From Halobacillus aidingensis (GTDB lineage: Bacteria; Bacillota; Bacilli; Bacillales; Halobacillaceae), in assembly GCF_900104185.1 (NCBI RefSeq), contig NZ_FNIZ01000006.1:131112-195111 (forward strand): a DNA stretch of 64,000 nt, in the 5' to 3' direction. A program made the translations under genes and the position numbers. The first letter of the stretch is position 1; every line of letters begins with the position of its first letter. This document shows, one piece after another, positions 43,014 through 51,091 of the stretch. Under the pieces are notes generated by a model. The model ran no database searches. It was not told the DNA's origin and saw only the letters and a program-made list of their open reading frames with translations.

Positions 43014-44347
43014 CAGGAATCCTCCTCCATGATGGTGACTTGATCCCCGTCTGACAGGGTCAGCTGCCCTGTTGTAATCACCGTCGCATCTTCAGGGATG
43101 TTCCCGGACACCGCTGTAAAGTCCGACTGAGATTCTAAAACTGATACAATAACCTGGACTGCTTTTTCATCGACAACCTGATAAACGAAGGTTTCATCAT
43201 TCTGTTCTACCAGACTGTCTGTCGGGACAATGAGTGTATTTTCCACAACATTTTCTGGAAGTAAGAAAGTCGCCATCATTCCTGGTTTAATCTTTTCATC
43301 TCCATTACTCACCGTTGCTTCGACCGGGTAAAGTCCAGTATCATCAGGAACGGAAGAGACGTAGCTGACGGTTGATGATACCTGTTCTTCCAAAGAAGGA
43401 AGATCGACGGTGAGCTCCGCTCCTTTTTCAAAAAGAGAGAGTTGATCGGCGGTGACAGAAGCTGTGATCGTCATGGGATCCAGACTGACGATGGTGGCAA
43501 GTGGCTGTTGGTTGCTTACCATATCCCCTTCACTAGCATTCAATGTCGACACTTCGCCGGAAGTAGGTGCAGTGATCGCTTCATTTTCGGCTTGTTCCTG
43601 CGCCTGGTTTAATTGAACATTGGCTTGTTCTACCTGAAGCTCGGCCTGCTCAACGGCTACACGCGCCTGCTCCAATTGTTGTTCTGCTTGATCGACTTGC
43701 GCCTCTGCTTGCGCTACTGCAGACGAAGACTGAGGCTGCTGTCCATTTAACTGCTGGTATTGAGCATACGCTTGATCAGCACGGTTCTTCGCTTGTTGAT
43801 AGAGCGCATCAGGAATGGTCCCTTCATCGGCCAATTTTTTCGTTTCATCAGCCAGTTGCTTGGCTTGTTCGTATTGTTGCTTCGCTGCTTCCGCTGCCTG
43901 AGCGGTTTGACTTGCCTCCGATTGCGAGGCCTGCTTAGCAAGGTCGACCTGCTCCTTCGCATTTTCAACACCCTGTGCCGCTTGCTCTTTTGATACCTGA
44001 GCATTTTCAAGCTGTGTTTGTGCTTGACGTAGGGCGATTTGCTGCAATTCTACCTGATTATCTACATTGCCTCCTGGACGGACGACGGCCACTGTTTCAC
44101 CTTCTTCTACTCTGTCCCCTTTGGCAACGTTCAAGGTTGCCAATTCTCCTGGGGTTTCAGGCAGGACAGGTGAAGTATCAGCAGCGGTCGCACGGGCCAC
44201 CAGTTTACGTTCCACGACAAAATCTTCTTTTTTCACGGACTCCACTTTGACCGGCGTGATCCGCTCCTCTATTTCTTCATTGGCTTCTTCCTGATTACAA
44301 GCGGTTACAAAGAAGAGCACCATGAACATGAAAATCAACCGTTTCAT
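43013..44347 (-). CDS. RND efflux periplasmic-adaptor-type lipoprotein
   Basis: 444 residues. A lipoprotein signal (VTAC, cysteine near residue 17) precedes an acidic stretch, a split lipoyl domain (PGELATLNVAKGDRVEEGE near 67; APTSGEVSTLNASEGDMVS near 260) and between them an unusually long Gln/Ala-rich coiled coil (~100-250), then a beta barrel. It docks on the RND pump. In a Gram-positive cell there is no outer-membrane channel, so the long hairpin may reach the wall or pair with itself. Positions 44348-44597 show only A+T-rich promoter DNA. Confidence 0.9.
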   Translation of the reverse strand: MKRLIFMFMVLFFVTACNQEEANEEIEERITPVKVESVKKEDFVVERKLVARATAADTSPVLPETPGELATLNVAKGDRVEEGETVAVVRPGGNVDNQVELQQIALRQAQTQLENAQVSKEQAAQGVENAKEQVDLAKQASQSEASQTAQAAEAAKQQYEQAKQLADETKKLADEGTIPDALYQQAKNRADQAYAQYQQLNGQQPQSSSAVAQAEAQVDQAEQQLEQARVAVEQAELQVEQANVQLNQAQEQAENEAITAPTSGEVSTLNASEGDMVSNQQPLATIVSLDPMTITASVTADQLSLFEKGAELTVDLPSLEEQVSSTVSYVSSVPDDTGLYPVEATVSNGDEKIKPGMMATFLLPENVVENTLIVPTDSLVEQNDETFVYQVVDEKAVQVIVSVLESQSDFTAVSGNIPEDATVITTGQLTLSDGDQVTIMEEDS

Positions 44348-44597
44348 CTAAGACTTCCTCTCCATATCAGACTCTCGTAAATCTCCCGGACTTATCTTCT
44401 TTTTCTTCTCTATTTTCCCCCTCAACCGATGAGAGGATACCCTATTCAAACGCACTGACCATGTAGTCATAATTACGATTAATGTTACTAAATCGCGATT
44501 TGTAATGCAACTTGTAGTATTCCTACGAAAATGACAAAATTGTGACTAATTTTGGAAGTGATTCGTTTTCATACCTGGCCCCTCCATTGCTTTTTCC

Positions 44598-44638
44598 GGT
44601 ACCAGGTACGGCAGGATAAAAAGCTGTACCTGGTACCG
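44598..44638. repeat. Palindrome GGTACCAGGTAC family
   Basis: CGGTACCAGGTAC and GTACCTGGTACCG, perfect 13-bp arms 16 bases apart. Further GGTACC words follow up to 44660. Related words form a cluster at 50481-50601. Confidence 0.75.
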
Positions 44639-44704
44639 ACCGACATGCACCTCGTACCGGTTATGAATAGTTAGTTATCAAATGAACGGCATAAAAAAGT
44701 GCAC

Positions 44705-44736
44705 AAAAAAGCTGAACCTCTTGGATCAGGTTCAGC
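44705..44736 (-). terminator. Intrinsic terminator of the gene at 44746
   Basis: On the minus strand GCTGAACCT / AGGTTCAGC with an 8-base loop, then a run of six U. Confidence 0.85.
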
Positions 44737-44745
44737 TTCTTCGTA

Positions 44746-45366
44746 TTATTGCAGATTATTACCGAGCTGGGCGACGATCAAGTCCAACTTTTTGACCTTC
44801 GGGAGCTCATAGCCTGGAAAACGTTCATCAAAGTGGGCGAAAACAGGTTCTAGTGCTTCATCTTCCAGTAGTTCTTCATAAGTCCGGAATGTATGTTGAT
44901 ACTGTCCGATATAACGCTTCATCTTTTTATCAAAGCCTGATAAATGATACGTGGATGAGTAGTCGAAGGCTTTGACAATATCACTATCGTACGTTGGGAA
45001 ACTCGGATTAATGGTATGCAGCATAGAAGCAGCTAATGGAAATTGCATCGTCGGGTTTCCTTTGTGATTTTTCACCTCATAAAGGCTTTTCGTAATGTGG
45101 ACGATGTTCGGGCGTTCATATCCACGTTGTTCTTCCATCAGTTTGAAATAGTACGTTTCAAACTCCTTCGTCAGACTTGGATTGTCGAGGCGGAAGAAGT
45201 GCCGAAAGATGAATTGATAGAGCGTATCGTCCGGTACATAAGTATCTTGAAAGACGGTATGAAGATAGAGATACACATCCAATTTTTCCAGTGGAATCCG
45301 GTTCACCACTTTTTCATAGTCTTCCAAGATCAAATCTTTCAGGTCGCTTGCCGTTCTGTATTTCAT
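44746..45366 (-). CDS. Conserved-looking protein of unknown function
   Basis: 206 residues from ATG 45366 (GAGGTGATTATTG upstream). It is soluble and rich in Tyr, Phe and charged residues, with helical spacing throughout and no signal peptide. Features include FIFRHFFRLDNPSLTKEFET near residue 50 and LHTINPSFPTYDSDIVKAFD near 118, but no motif I can assign. It is a single gene between repeats and a good terminator, well formed and probably real. Confidence 0.65.
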   Translation of the reverse strand: MKYRTASDLKDLILEDYEKVVNRIPLEKLDVYLYLHTVFQDTYVPDDTLYQFIFRHFFRLDNPSLTKEFETYYFKLMEEQRGYERPNIVHITKSLYEVKNHKGNPTMQFPLAASMLHTINPSFPTYDSDIVKAFDYSSTYHLSGFDKKMKRYIGQYQHTFRTYEELLEDEALEPVFAHFDERFPGYELPKVKKLDLIVAQLGNNLQ

Positions 45367-45575
45367 CAATAATCACCTCTATTCGCTTATTCCACACATG
45401 AGAAACCTGAAAACTCCTGATTGTAAAGTTTTTATGAATATTTCTACTTCCATTCTACATAAGATTCTAACGTTTTCCAAAGGTTTTCAAAGATCCGGAC
45501 TAAGATATAGTTCGTCCCCTCTCTCGCTTGAGTTTATGAAGAACCAACCGATGGTATAAGAAAAGGAGGGATAAG

Positions 45576-45755
45576 ATGGACATCGCAGCAATATCAATGG
45601 CTATGAGTACAACAAGCCTGAAGCAACAATCCAGTCTAGCTTTGATGGATAAAGTAAAAGGGGATGCAGAAGAAAAGGGGAACCAAATGGTGGAAATGCT
45701 TAACCAATCCGCTCCTCACCCTGATCTCGGCAACCGGATTGATTTAAAGGGATAA
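45576..45755 (+). CDS. YjfB-family putative motility protein
   Basis: 59 residues, too short for routine calling but well supported: GGAGGG eight bases before ATG 45576, and MDIAAISMAMSTTSLKQQSS matches the YjfB family (MDIAALSMAMSQ-like opening). B. subtilis YjfB is listed as a putative motility protein and belongs to the motility regulon; its molecular role is unknown. Otherwise 45367-45575 shows nothing. Confidence 0.8.
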   Translation: MDIAAISMAMSTTSLKQQSSLALMDKVKGDAEEKGNQMVEMLNQSAPHPDLGNRIDLKG

Positions 45756-45807
45756 AAAAGTTAGAGCTGGTAGGAAACTTTCCTACTGGCTCCTCTTTAA
45801 GAGGGTG

Positions 45808-45981
45808 ATGTCAATAGGGAAAGGATTAGCGTTGAGCGGTTTCACTTTATTTATGGTAGGCATAGGGCTCTACCTCCTCCAACCATTAAGCATTGTGGAT
45901 TTCTTCATCCCTGTTTTTACAATTGGAGGAATATGTATGGTTGCCATTGCCACCTTTCTGTCCATGAAAAAAAGCCGCTGA
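45808..45981 (+). CDS. Small two-segment membrane protein
   Basis: 57 residues from ATG 45808 (AAGAGGG close by; GTG 45805 is an alternative start). Two membrane segments (LALSGFTLFMVGIGLYLL and FFIPVFTIGGICMVAIATFL) are joined by a short loop, and the tail is basic (MKKKSR). No family recognised. It is 52 bp after the YjfB gene and has its own terminator, so they may be co-expressed. Confidence 0.55.
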   Translation: MSIGKGLALSGFTLFMVGIGLYLLQPLSIVDFFIPVFTIGGICMVAIATFLSMKKSR

Positions 45982-45998
45982 GAGGGCGGCTTTCTTTT
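45970..45998. terminator. Terminator shared by the small membrane gene and the acidic lipoprotein
   Basis: AAAAGCCGC / GCGGCTTT around TGAGAGG, with T-run on one side and A-run on the other. Confidence 0.75.
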
Positions 45999-46302
45999 AT
46001 TCGTTATTATTTTCTTCGTCTGTTGTGGCACCATCATCTGTCATGCCGTCTTGGCCGTCTTCACCATTTCCGCCATTTTCGCCGTCAGTCATATCATCTT
46101 GTTCTTTTTCTTCTTCGTTCATGTCGCCTTCATCTTCCGTAGCGTCATCCATGTTGTCCTCTTCGTTGTTGTTTCCTTCTTCCATATTTTCTTCTTCTTC
46201 CATGTTGTTCTCTTCTTCTTGAGGCTCTTCTTCAGAAGCACAAGCTCCTAGTAGGGATACGGCAAAAAACGCGACCAAAAGTTTCATAAGTAATGCTTTC
46301 AT
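45997..46302 (-). CDS. Highly acidic lipoprotein
   Basis: 101 residues. Signal peptide with lipobox LGAC (cysteine near residue 21), then about 80 residues almost entirely Glu, Asp, Asn, Gly and Met with no hydrophobic core, so surely disordered. AAAAGGAGG precedes ATG 46302. Acidic surface tails are common in salt-adapted Bacillaceae. Function unknown; it may bind cations at the membrane surface. Confidence 0.7.
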   Translation of the reverse strand: MKALLMKLLVAFFAVSLLGACASEEEPQEEENNMEEEENMEEGNNNEEDNMDDATEDEGDMNEEEKEQDDMTDGENGGNGEDGQDGMTDDGATTDEENNNE

Positions 46303-46810
46303 CGATGTTTCCTCCTTTTAATGATTTCCCAAACTAGTATGTCCATATCCTGTAAGTTCATCCATATATACTAAAATTTTTTCATCTATCCCCTTATTCC
46401 AGTAACGCTCCCTTTTCTGGAAGACTCAGTTTGGTGATAACCGGGGTTCGTTTGCCGTATTTGGTGTCAGGGGTGGTTGGGAAGCCACTCGCTTTCCTGT
46501 GGGGGAGCGCCGAGCTTCCTCGGACTTCGTCCTGTGGGATCTCGTCTATCTCCTTCTCCCACGGGAGTCTCGCAGCTTCCCAACAACCCCATTCGATGCA
46601 TGTGAGAAACGATCCCCTTTACCCACTGGGGCGGCTCCCACCCCACTTAGAAGTAGGTATAAAACGCTCTATACCAAGCTTTCACATTCGGATTCACACT
46701 GGGGAGAGTATTATATGATCCACTTCGCTTGAGCATACCAGCAGAGTTTCCGAGAAGTGGTTTCGAGACACTCCCATGCTAAAAGGGCGGAGGGGAATGG
46801 CGAGACTCCT

Positions 46811-46968
46811 ACCTTAAGTGTGCAGGCGCCTCGATCAGCGGCGTATGGACTGGACTGAGCTGGAGGAGATAAAGGAAACACGAAGAACGGAGTGATTCGA
46901 TGTTGACTTATCGTACAGAAGCGAGGGAAGTCTCACTAGCCGCTAGGCGCCGGAATCGGATATCTAAG
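46811..46968. repeat. Insertion 1 inside the composite repeat
   Basis: Absent from the copy at 12.8 kb, where GACTCCT runs straight into GTGGGAAAAG. Its inner ends hold an inverted repeat: GGCGCC...CAGCGGC near 46825-46842 and GCCGCTAGGCGCC at 46939-46951. It is probably a second dispersed repeat nested in the first. Confidence 0.65.
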
Positions 46969-47018
46969 AGGAAAAAAGTGCTTTGTGAGACCCCGCAGAG
47001 CGAAGCTCGAGGAGGCTC

Positions 47019-47090
47019 AAGAGAACGAGGAAGTTCGATTAAGTTCAGCACGTCCTGTGCCAACATCGAACGACCCCACCTCGTGTGGGG
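47019..47090. repeat. Insertion 2 inside the composite repeat
   Basis: About 72 bp replacing the CCGCGCTCCC of the other copy. It contains ACGAGGAAGTTCGATTAAGT and a small hairpin CCCCACC...GGTGTGGGG-like end (CCCCACCTCGTGTGGGG). It may be the other end of the same nested element. Confidence 0.55.
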
Positions 47091-47176
47091 CCCGCGGAAA
47101 ACGAGCCATTCCCCGAAGCCCCCATCCACTCAACAAAAGTATCGAAACTGAGTCTTCCACAATCCTGCCATATACT

Positions 47177-47212
47177 AAAAAAGAACGCAGCGGCGGCTGC
47201 ATTCTTTTTCTT
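47177..47212 (-). terminator. Intrinsic terminator of fabZ
   Basis: On the minus strand GAATGCAGC / GCTGCGTTC with loop CGCC, followed by TTTTTT; it overlaps the outer flank of the repeat. Confidence 0.75.
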
Positions 47213-47214
47213 AG

Positions 47215-47637
47215 TTATTTCAAGGCAAACATGATTTCCGCTTCACATGCGACTTCTCCATCGACAGAGGCTGTTGCTTTTCCTTTTCCTACAGGACCTT
47301 TCAAACGGACGATTTCCACTTCCAATTTCAAACGGTCACCAGGCTTTACTTGGCGCTTGAAACGGCATTTGTCGATTCCTGTGAAAAAGGCCAGCTTCCC
47401 TTGGTTTTCTTCCTTTTTCAACATAGCGACCGCACCCATTTGGGCGAGGGCTTCTGTAATCAGGACTCCTGGCATGACAGGGTAATCAGGGAAGTGCCCC
47501 TGGAAAAACGGCTCGTTCATCGTTACATTCTTGTATCCGACCGCGCGCTCGCCTTCTACAATCTCTTCTACTTGGTCAATTAGTAGAAAGGGATAACGGT
47601 GTGGGATAATTTCTTTGATTTGTTGTATGTCCAGCAT
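47215..47637 (-). CDS. fabZ: 3-hydroxyacyl-ACP dehydratase
   Basis: 140 residues, full length. It dehydrates 3-hydroxyacyl-ACP in fatty-acid elongation. The hot-dog fold carries the catalytic His48 in [14 protein letters not shown] and Glu62 in [18 protein letters not shown] near residue 12 is the usual start. In B. subtilis fabZ lies in the same neighbourhood as mbl and flhOP. AAAGGAG precedes ATG 47637. Confidence 0.95.
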   Translation of the reverse strand: MLDIQQIKEIIPHRYPFLLIDQVEEIVEGERAVGYKNVTMNEPFFQGHFPDYPVMPGVLITEALAQMGAVAMLKKEENQGKLAFFTGIDKCRFKRQVKPGDRLKLEVEIVRLKGPVGKGKATASVDGEVACEAEIMFALK

Positions 47638-47782
47638 AATCTGACTCCTTTCCTATTCCATGCTTTCATTATAAAAGAAGCACAAGCCAGGGACAAAGTT
47701 TTTCTGAGGGTCCGTTTTAAATATGCACTTAAGGGAAAATATACTAGTAAGTTTACTTATTACAAAAAAGGAGGCCGCTGCG

Positions 47783-47929
47783 ATGCTTTGGACGATTTTA
47801 ATTATTATCCTCGTTCTATGGCTATTAGGCTTACTCGGGGGTATTGCAGGAAACTTGATTCATATTTTGCTTGTGGTAGCCCTCGTTGTACTCATTGTCC
47901 GTCTTGTGCAAGGCCGTGGGCGATTATAG
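47783..47929 (+). CDS. Lmo0937-family small membrane protein
   Basis: 48 residues from ATG 47783, chosen over longer in-frame starts because AAAAGGAGG lies 9 bases upstream. Two membrane segments, ILIIILVLWLLGLLGGIAG and LIHILLVVALVVLIVRLVQG, match the small DUF5670/lmo0937 family, often stress-induced (sigma-B type) in Firmicutes; its role is unknown. A strong terminator follows. Confidence 0.75.
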   Translation: MLWTILIIILVLWLLGLLGGIAGNLIHILLVVALVVLIVRLVQGRGRL

Positions 47930-47940
47930 TCAATGTAAAT

Positions 47941-47971
47941 AAACCGCTATGGGCGCGTCCATAGCGGTTTT
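47941..47971. terminator. Terminator between the lmo0937-like and methyltransferase genes
   Basis: Perfect 12-bp arms AAACCGCTATGG / CCATAGCGGTTT, loop GCGCGT, T-run on the plus side and A-run on the other. Confidence 0.85.
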
Positions 47972-47974
47972 TAT

Positions 47975-49069
47975 TTATGAGCTGCGTGTCAGTTCATTTG
48001 TAGAGGAAGTGCTTGTAGAAAGTGTTTGTTCACTACTTCCCGCCATCTGCGTATGTTTCATTTCCCTTACCGGACTCGTAGGGGTCAACCAAAACGTGTA
48101 CCACGATCCCTCTTTAATAATTGGATCAAGGTCGAACAGTTCATATTTGCAGTTTTGAGAGATCTCTTTCAATTCTCCTTTGTTTGGCAAGGCAAAAAGG
48201 TTGGAGTGAGCGACAAAGAAGCTGTTAAATGCTGAAGAGAATGCTTCTCCATGTTCCGTTTCATTGATCGGTGTAATTACAGATATCAGCCCTTGGTTTT
48301 TCACGTAGGTGTGGAGATGGTTCAATAGATCCCTGCGGTCTGCCGGATGGATATAATGAAAGATGTTATGCAGTAAAACAACATCCACATTCTCACCTTC
48401 ACGTGGTTTCCACTCATTAATATCCCCGACTTCGAAGCTGATGTTCGGATAACCTTCTGATAAGGTACGCGCTTTTTCAATGACCTTCTGATTGATATCT
48501 ACCCCGATCATCTCCAGGTGTGGATATTCCATGGCGAGCTTCCTTAAATAACCTCCATGTCCGCAACCTAAATCAACGACAGAAGTCACTTGTTTATCTT
48601 TGATCATCCGCTTAATTTTCTTAATGGCAAAATGCTCAAGGAGAGCGGACGTTTCTGCTACCACTTCTCCATGGCGCTCATGATTGAATTCCGCCCGTTC
48701 ATGGGATTTCATGATGTCTGGATAGTTCAACAATGTCGGCAGGTGTAGTTCCATCATTTCTTTCAGCAAGGCTTTGACTCCAGGTGATTGATCATCCCCC
48801 ATCAAGCTTGCGCATTTCCTCTTTGATGTTCGATAGCGGTTGTTCGGGCGTTTCTTCATGTGCTTGACCGCCACTCCCACCTTAACCCAGGAGCTGAGCA
48901 GGTCATAAGGGTAGCCCGTTTTCTCACTGATCGCTTCAACCGTCCGTGCTGTTCTGAATTCATCAAAAAGACCGAGTTCTGATCCCACATAAGCGTGCCA
49001 GCTTGGTAAGAATGATTCGTTCTTTTTCATCCATTTCCTTGCCTGTATCGCTGTTACCCATTCATTCAT
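47975..49069 (-). CDS. SAM-dependent methyltransferase with winged-helix N-domain
   Basis: 364 residues from ATG 49069, overlapping the stop of the monooxygenase gene (ATGA), with GGAAGG upstream. The N-terminal ~110 residues look like the dimerisation/winged-helix part of O-methyltransferases (ELGLFDEFRTARTVEAISEK). The class I domain has VVDLGCGHGGYLRKLA near residue 165 (SAM loop), MIGVDINQKV near 187 and VDVVLLHNIFHYI near 230. The Ser/Thr-rich C-tail after ~340 is probably disordered. Coupling to a flavin monooxygenase suggests hydroxylation then methylation of a small aromatic or quinone-like compound; product unknown. Confidence 0.82.
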   Translation of the reverse strand: MNEWVTAIQARKWMKKNESFLPSWHAYVGSELGLFDEFRTARTVEAISEKTGYPYDLLSSWVKVGVAVKHMKKRPNNRYRTSKRKCASLMGDDQSPGVKALLKEMMELHLPTLLNYPDIMKSHERAEFNHERHGEVVAETSALLEHFAIKKIKRMIKDKQVTSVVDLGCGHGGYLRKLAMEYPHLEMIGVDINQKVIEKARTLSEGYPNISFEVGDINEWKPREGENVDVVLLHNIFHYIHPADRRDLLNHLHTYVKNQGLISVITPINETEHGEAFSSAFNSFFVAHSNLFALPNKGELKEISQNCKYELFDLDPIIKEGSWYTFWLTPTSPVREMKHTQMAGSSEQTLSTSTSSTNELTRSS

Positions 49070-50397
49070 GATATCCTTCCTTTCTCGTTTCTTTTCCAAG
49101 GATAATCTTCTGCTTCAGAAAAGAGATACTGACGCTGTTTTTGATCTGATACCCTTTTTTGTCTCGGTGGAAGCATACTGCCTTGGACGGCTCTGTCCAC
49201 CAAAGTGAAATCCCATTTTCCCAGTCCTGATATGTTCAACATTTGTTTGACGTGGAGTTGGTCATCATCATAGATTCTCTGGACGGCTTTCATTCGGAAC
49301 TTCCTCCACCATTCGTATTGGAACGAATACACAAGAGCGGATAAATGACTCAAGTTAAGTAAAAATTCTACACGGGGTCTGCGAATATCTTCATAATAAT
49401 GAAGGTAATCCGAGTAGTTTTTCCCCTCTTCCTTACACCAAGCCAGAAGCTCACCTAAAACATCAGCATCCTGAATGGCAAGGTTCATCCCTTCTCCGGC
49501 CATGGGGTGAACGGTGTGCGCAGCGTCCCCTATGATCGCTAAATTACCGGAATAATAGCGATCGACATGATACGTAAACGGAATCATCAGTTGGACCGTT
49601 TTCCAATCTTTAATGGTCCGCACCCCTTCTGCAAGCTCAGGTTCAAGTTCACTGTAAGCTTGATAGAGGGACTCCAAACCTTTTTCCTGGATTCTTTTAT
49701 ACTCTCCCGCTTTGATTAAGAATACGGTCCGTACTTCATTATCAGGCAGAGGGAATAACCCTAGAAAACAACTGGATGTCGTAATGATCTTCCCTTTTGT
49801 GAATGATTCTGGCCGGGGAATAGTCACAGTCAGAAAATGGTGATTGTAGTCTTTTCTTTTAACGTGGACATTCATCGCATCACGCGTCGGTGAGCTCCGC
49901 CCCTCTGCCCCTATGTACACTTGAGCCTGGACGTAGAATGTCTCCTTCTTGCGCTTCACTTTTGCCATCCCTTTTTCAAACCCCATGAACCTTGCGCCGG
50001 GGAGGTAATGAAAAAATTCATCAAACTCCTTCCCCTTATTCCTGAGAATCTCTTTTGTTTTTTCATGCGGAACCATCAACGCGTGATCGTAAATGCTTGC
50101 CACACGGCTGTAACTCAACTCTGTCAGGTTGATCTCTTCAGGAGTACTGCCGCGGTTGCGATGAACTTCCTGAAAACGCAACTGGTCGATAACATGACCG
50201 TTCTCTTCCACTTCGTCCAATACGCCTAACCTTTCAAGAATAGCCAAAGTCTTCGGTTGCAAAAGTTCACCTTTATATACAGGAGATTCTCTTTTCAGCT
50301 GTTCCGCTATGACCACGTGAACACCACGGCTCGCCAGCTTCGCCGCAAGAGCAAGCCCTCCTACGCCACCGCCTGCAATGAATACATCTGTCTTCAT
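49066..50397 (-). CDS. FAD-dependent monooxygenase (UbiH/PHBH type)
   Basis: 443 residues. DVFIAGGGVGGLALAAKLAS near residue 4 is the FAD-binding GxGxxG fold, IGAEGRSSPTRDAM near 160 is the DG-like motif, and AIIGDAAHTVHPMAGEGMNL near 285 is the GD motif that binds the ribityl chain. There is no signal peptide. ATG 50397 is preceded by a weak GGGAGGGATC. With the coupled methyltransferase it forms a two-gene operon; the substrate is not indicated by context. Confidence 0.88.
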   Translation of the reverse strand: MKTDVFIAGGGVGGLALAAKLASRGVHVVIAEQLKRESPVYKGELLQPKTLAILERLGVLDEVEENGHVIDQLRFQEVHRNRGSTPEEINLTELSYSRVASIYDHALMVPHEKTKEILRNKGKEFDEFFHYLPGARFMGFEKGMAKVKRKKETFYVQAQVYIGAEGRSSPTRDAMNVHVKRKDYNHHFLTVTIPRPESFTKGKIITTSSCFLGLFPLPDNEVRTVFLIKAGEYKRIQEKGLESLYQAYSELEPELAEGVRTIKDWKTVQLMIPFTYHVDRYYSGNLAIIGDAAHTVHPMAGEGMNLAIQDADVLGELLAWCKEEGKNYSDYLHYYEDIRRPRVEFLLNLSHLSALVYSFQYEWWRKFRMKAVQRIYDDDQLHVKQMLNISGLGKWDFTLVDRAVQGSMLPPRQKRVSDQKQRQYLFSEAEDYPWKRNEKGRIS

Positions 50398-50480
50398 GAT
50401 TATGATCCCTCCCCGCTGCTTTGTTCTCTGTACGGATGTAATTCCCTAATCCATAGCTTGAAAACATTCGATGCTTCGCT

Positions 50481-50601
50481 TAACCGGTACGAGAAAAGAA
50501 ATATTCGTACCTGGTACCATGCACAGATAGTCTGGTGACAGGTACGGCATTCTGCAAATAGGTACCGTGTACACCACTCCTCCTCTTCTGTACCTGGTAC
50601 C
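50481..50601. repeat. Cluster of GGTACC/GTACCTGG words
   Basis: GTACCTGGTACC occurs twice (50507-50518 and 50590-50601), with GGTACGAG, CAGGTACGGC and GGTACCGTG between and CCAGGC just after. The partial arms do not form one clean hairpin, so it looks like a decayed set of the palindromes seen at 44598-44638. Confidence 0.6.
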
Positions 50602-50655
50602 GAGAAAGGAAAAACAGATGCCAGGCTTTGTGTTCAAATAATCACAAATGTAACC

Positions 50656-50688
50656 AAAAAGAACACGAGCCGTAACGACTCGTGTTCT
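50656..50688 (-). terminator. Intrinsic terminator after the EpuA-like gene
   Basis: AGAACACGAG / CTCGTGTTCT with a 9-base loop, followed on the minus strand by TTTTTGG. It ends the mbl-flhO-flhP-epuA-like run. Confidence 0.8.
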
Positions 50689-50734
50689 GCATATTGAATA
50701 GGCTTATATCATAGAATGAAGTACAAGCTAAAGA

Positions 50735-51070
50735 TTATTCTGTTTTCGTAACGATATCCCAAATGTGGCGCCATGTATCCATTTCAAGCGCGTCTGTCGG
50801 GTTCCCATCACCAATAACTCCATATCCGACCATCAATCCAATCAGTAAGGCAGCCGCACTGAAAAGAAGGACAAGAATGATACGCAGCCATATCGGCAGG
50901 ACTCGCCGCCGTCCTTTTTTCGGAGCTTTCTCTTTTGCTCCCGATTCCTGCTTTTTGGACGATGCTTTCGCAGGCTTCTGCTTCGTGGCTTCATCTAAAG
51001 CTTGACGCTTTTTTTCTCTTTCCTGCTCTTTATTTAGCTTTTTGCCTTTTGATTTAGGATCTGTTGCCAT
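50735..51070 (-). CDS. EpuA-family (DNA-directed RNA polymerase subunit beta-annotated) membrane protein
   Basis: 111 residues. A ~55-residue, Lys/Glu-rich, disordered N-part precedes one membrane segment (WLRIILVLLFSAAALLIGLM, then VGYGVIGDGNPTDAL) and a short C-part with TWRHIWDIV. This matches the EpuA family, often labelled RNA polymerase beta subunit in databases, which is misleading: it has no polymerase motif. It lies 21 bp after flhP and is probably in the same operon. Confidence 0.8.
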   Translation of the reverse strand: MATDPKSKGKKLNKEQEREKKRQALDEATKQKPAKASSKKQESGAKEKAPKKGRRRVLPIWLRIILVLLFSAAALLIGLMVGYGVIGDGNPTDALEMDTWRHIWDIVTKTE

Positions 51071-51091
51071 GGTCCGTCAAACTCCTTACGT

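Larger units (their letters stand above)
46415..47169. repeat. Composite inverted-end repeat element, copy 2, with insertions
   Basis: It has the same left end (GGAAGACTCAGTTT at 46419), first hairpin, central part (GAGAAGTGGTTTCGAGACAC) and right end (CGAAACTGAGTCTTCCAC to 47160) as the copy at 12797-13334, at high similarity. It is about 215 bp longer because of two internal insertions (46811-46968 and 47019-47090). The region 46303-46414 shows nothing else. Confidence 0.8.

Noticed and set aside
50735-51070. RNA polymerase beta subunit
   Set aside because: The family is often named so in databases, but this protein is a 111-residue single-pass membrane protein without polymerase motifs.
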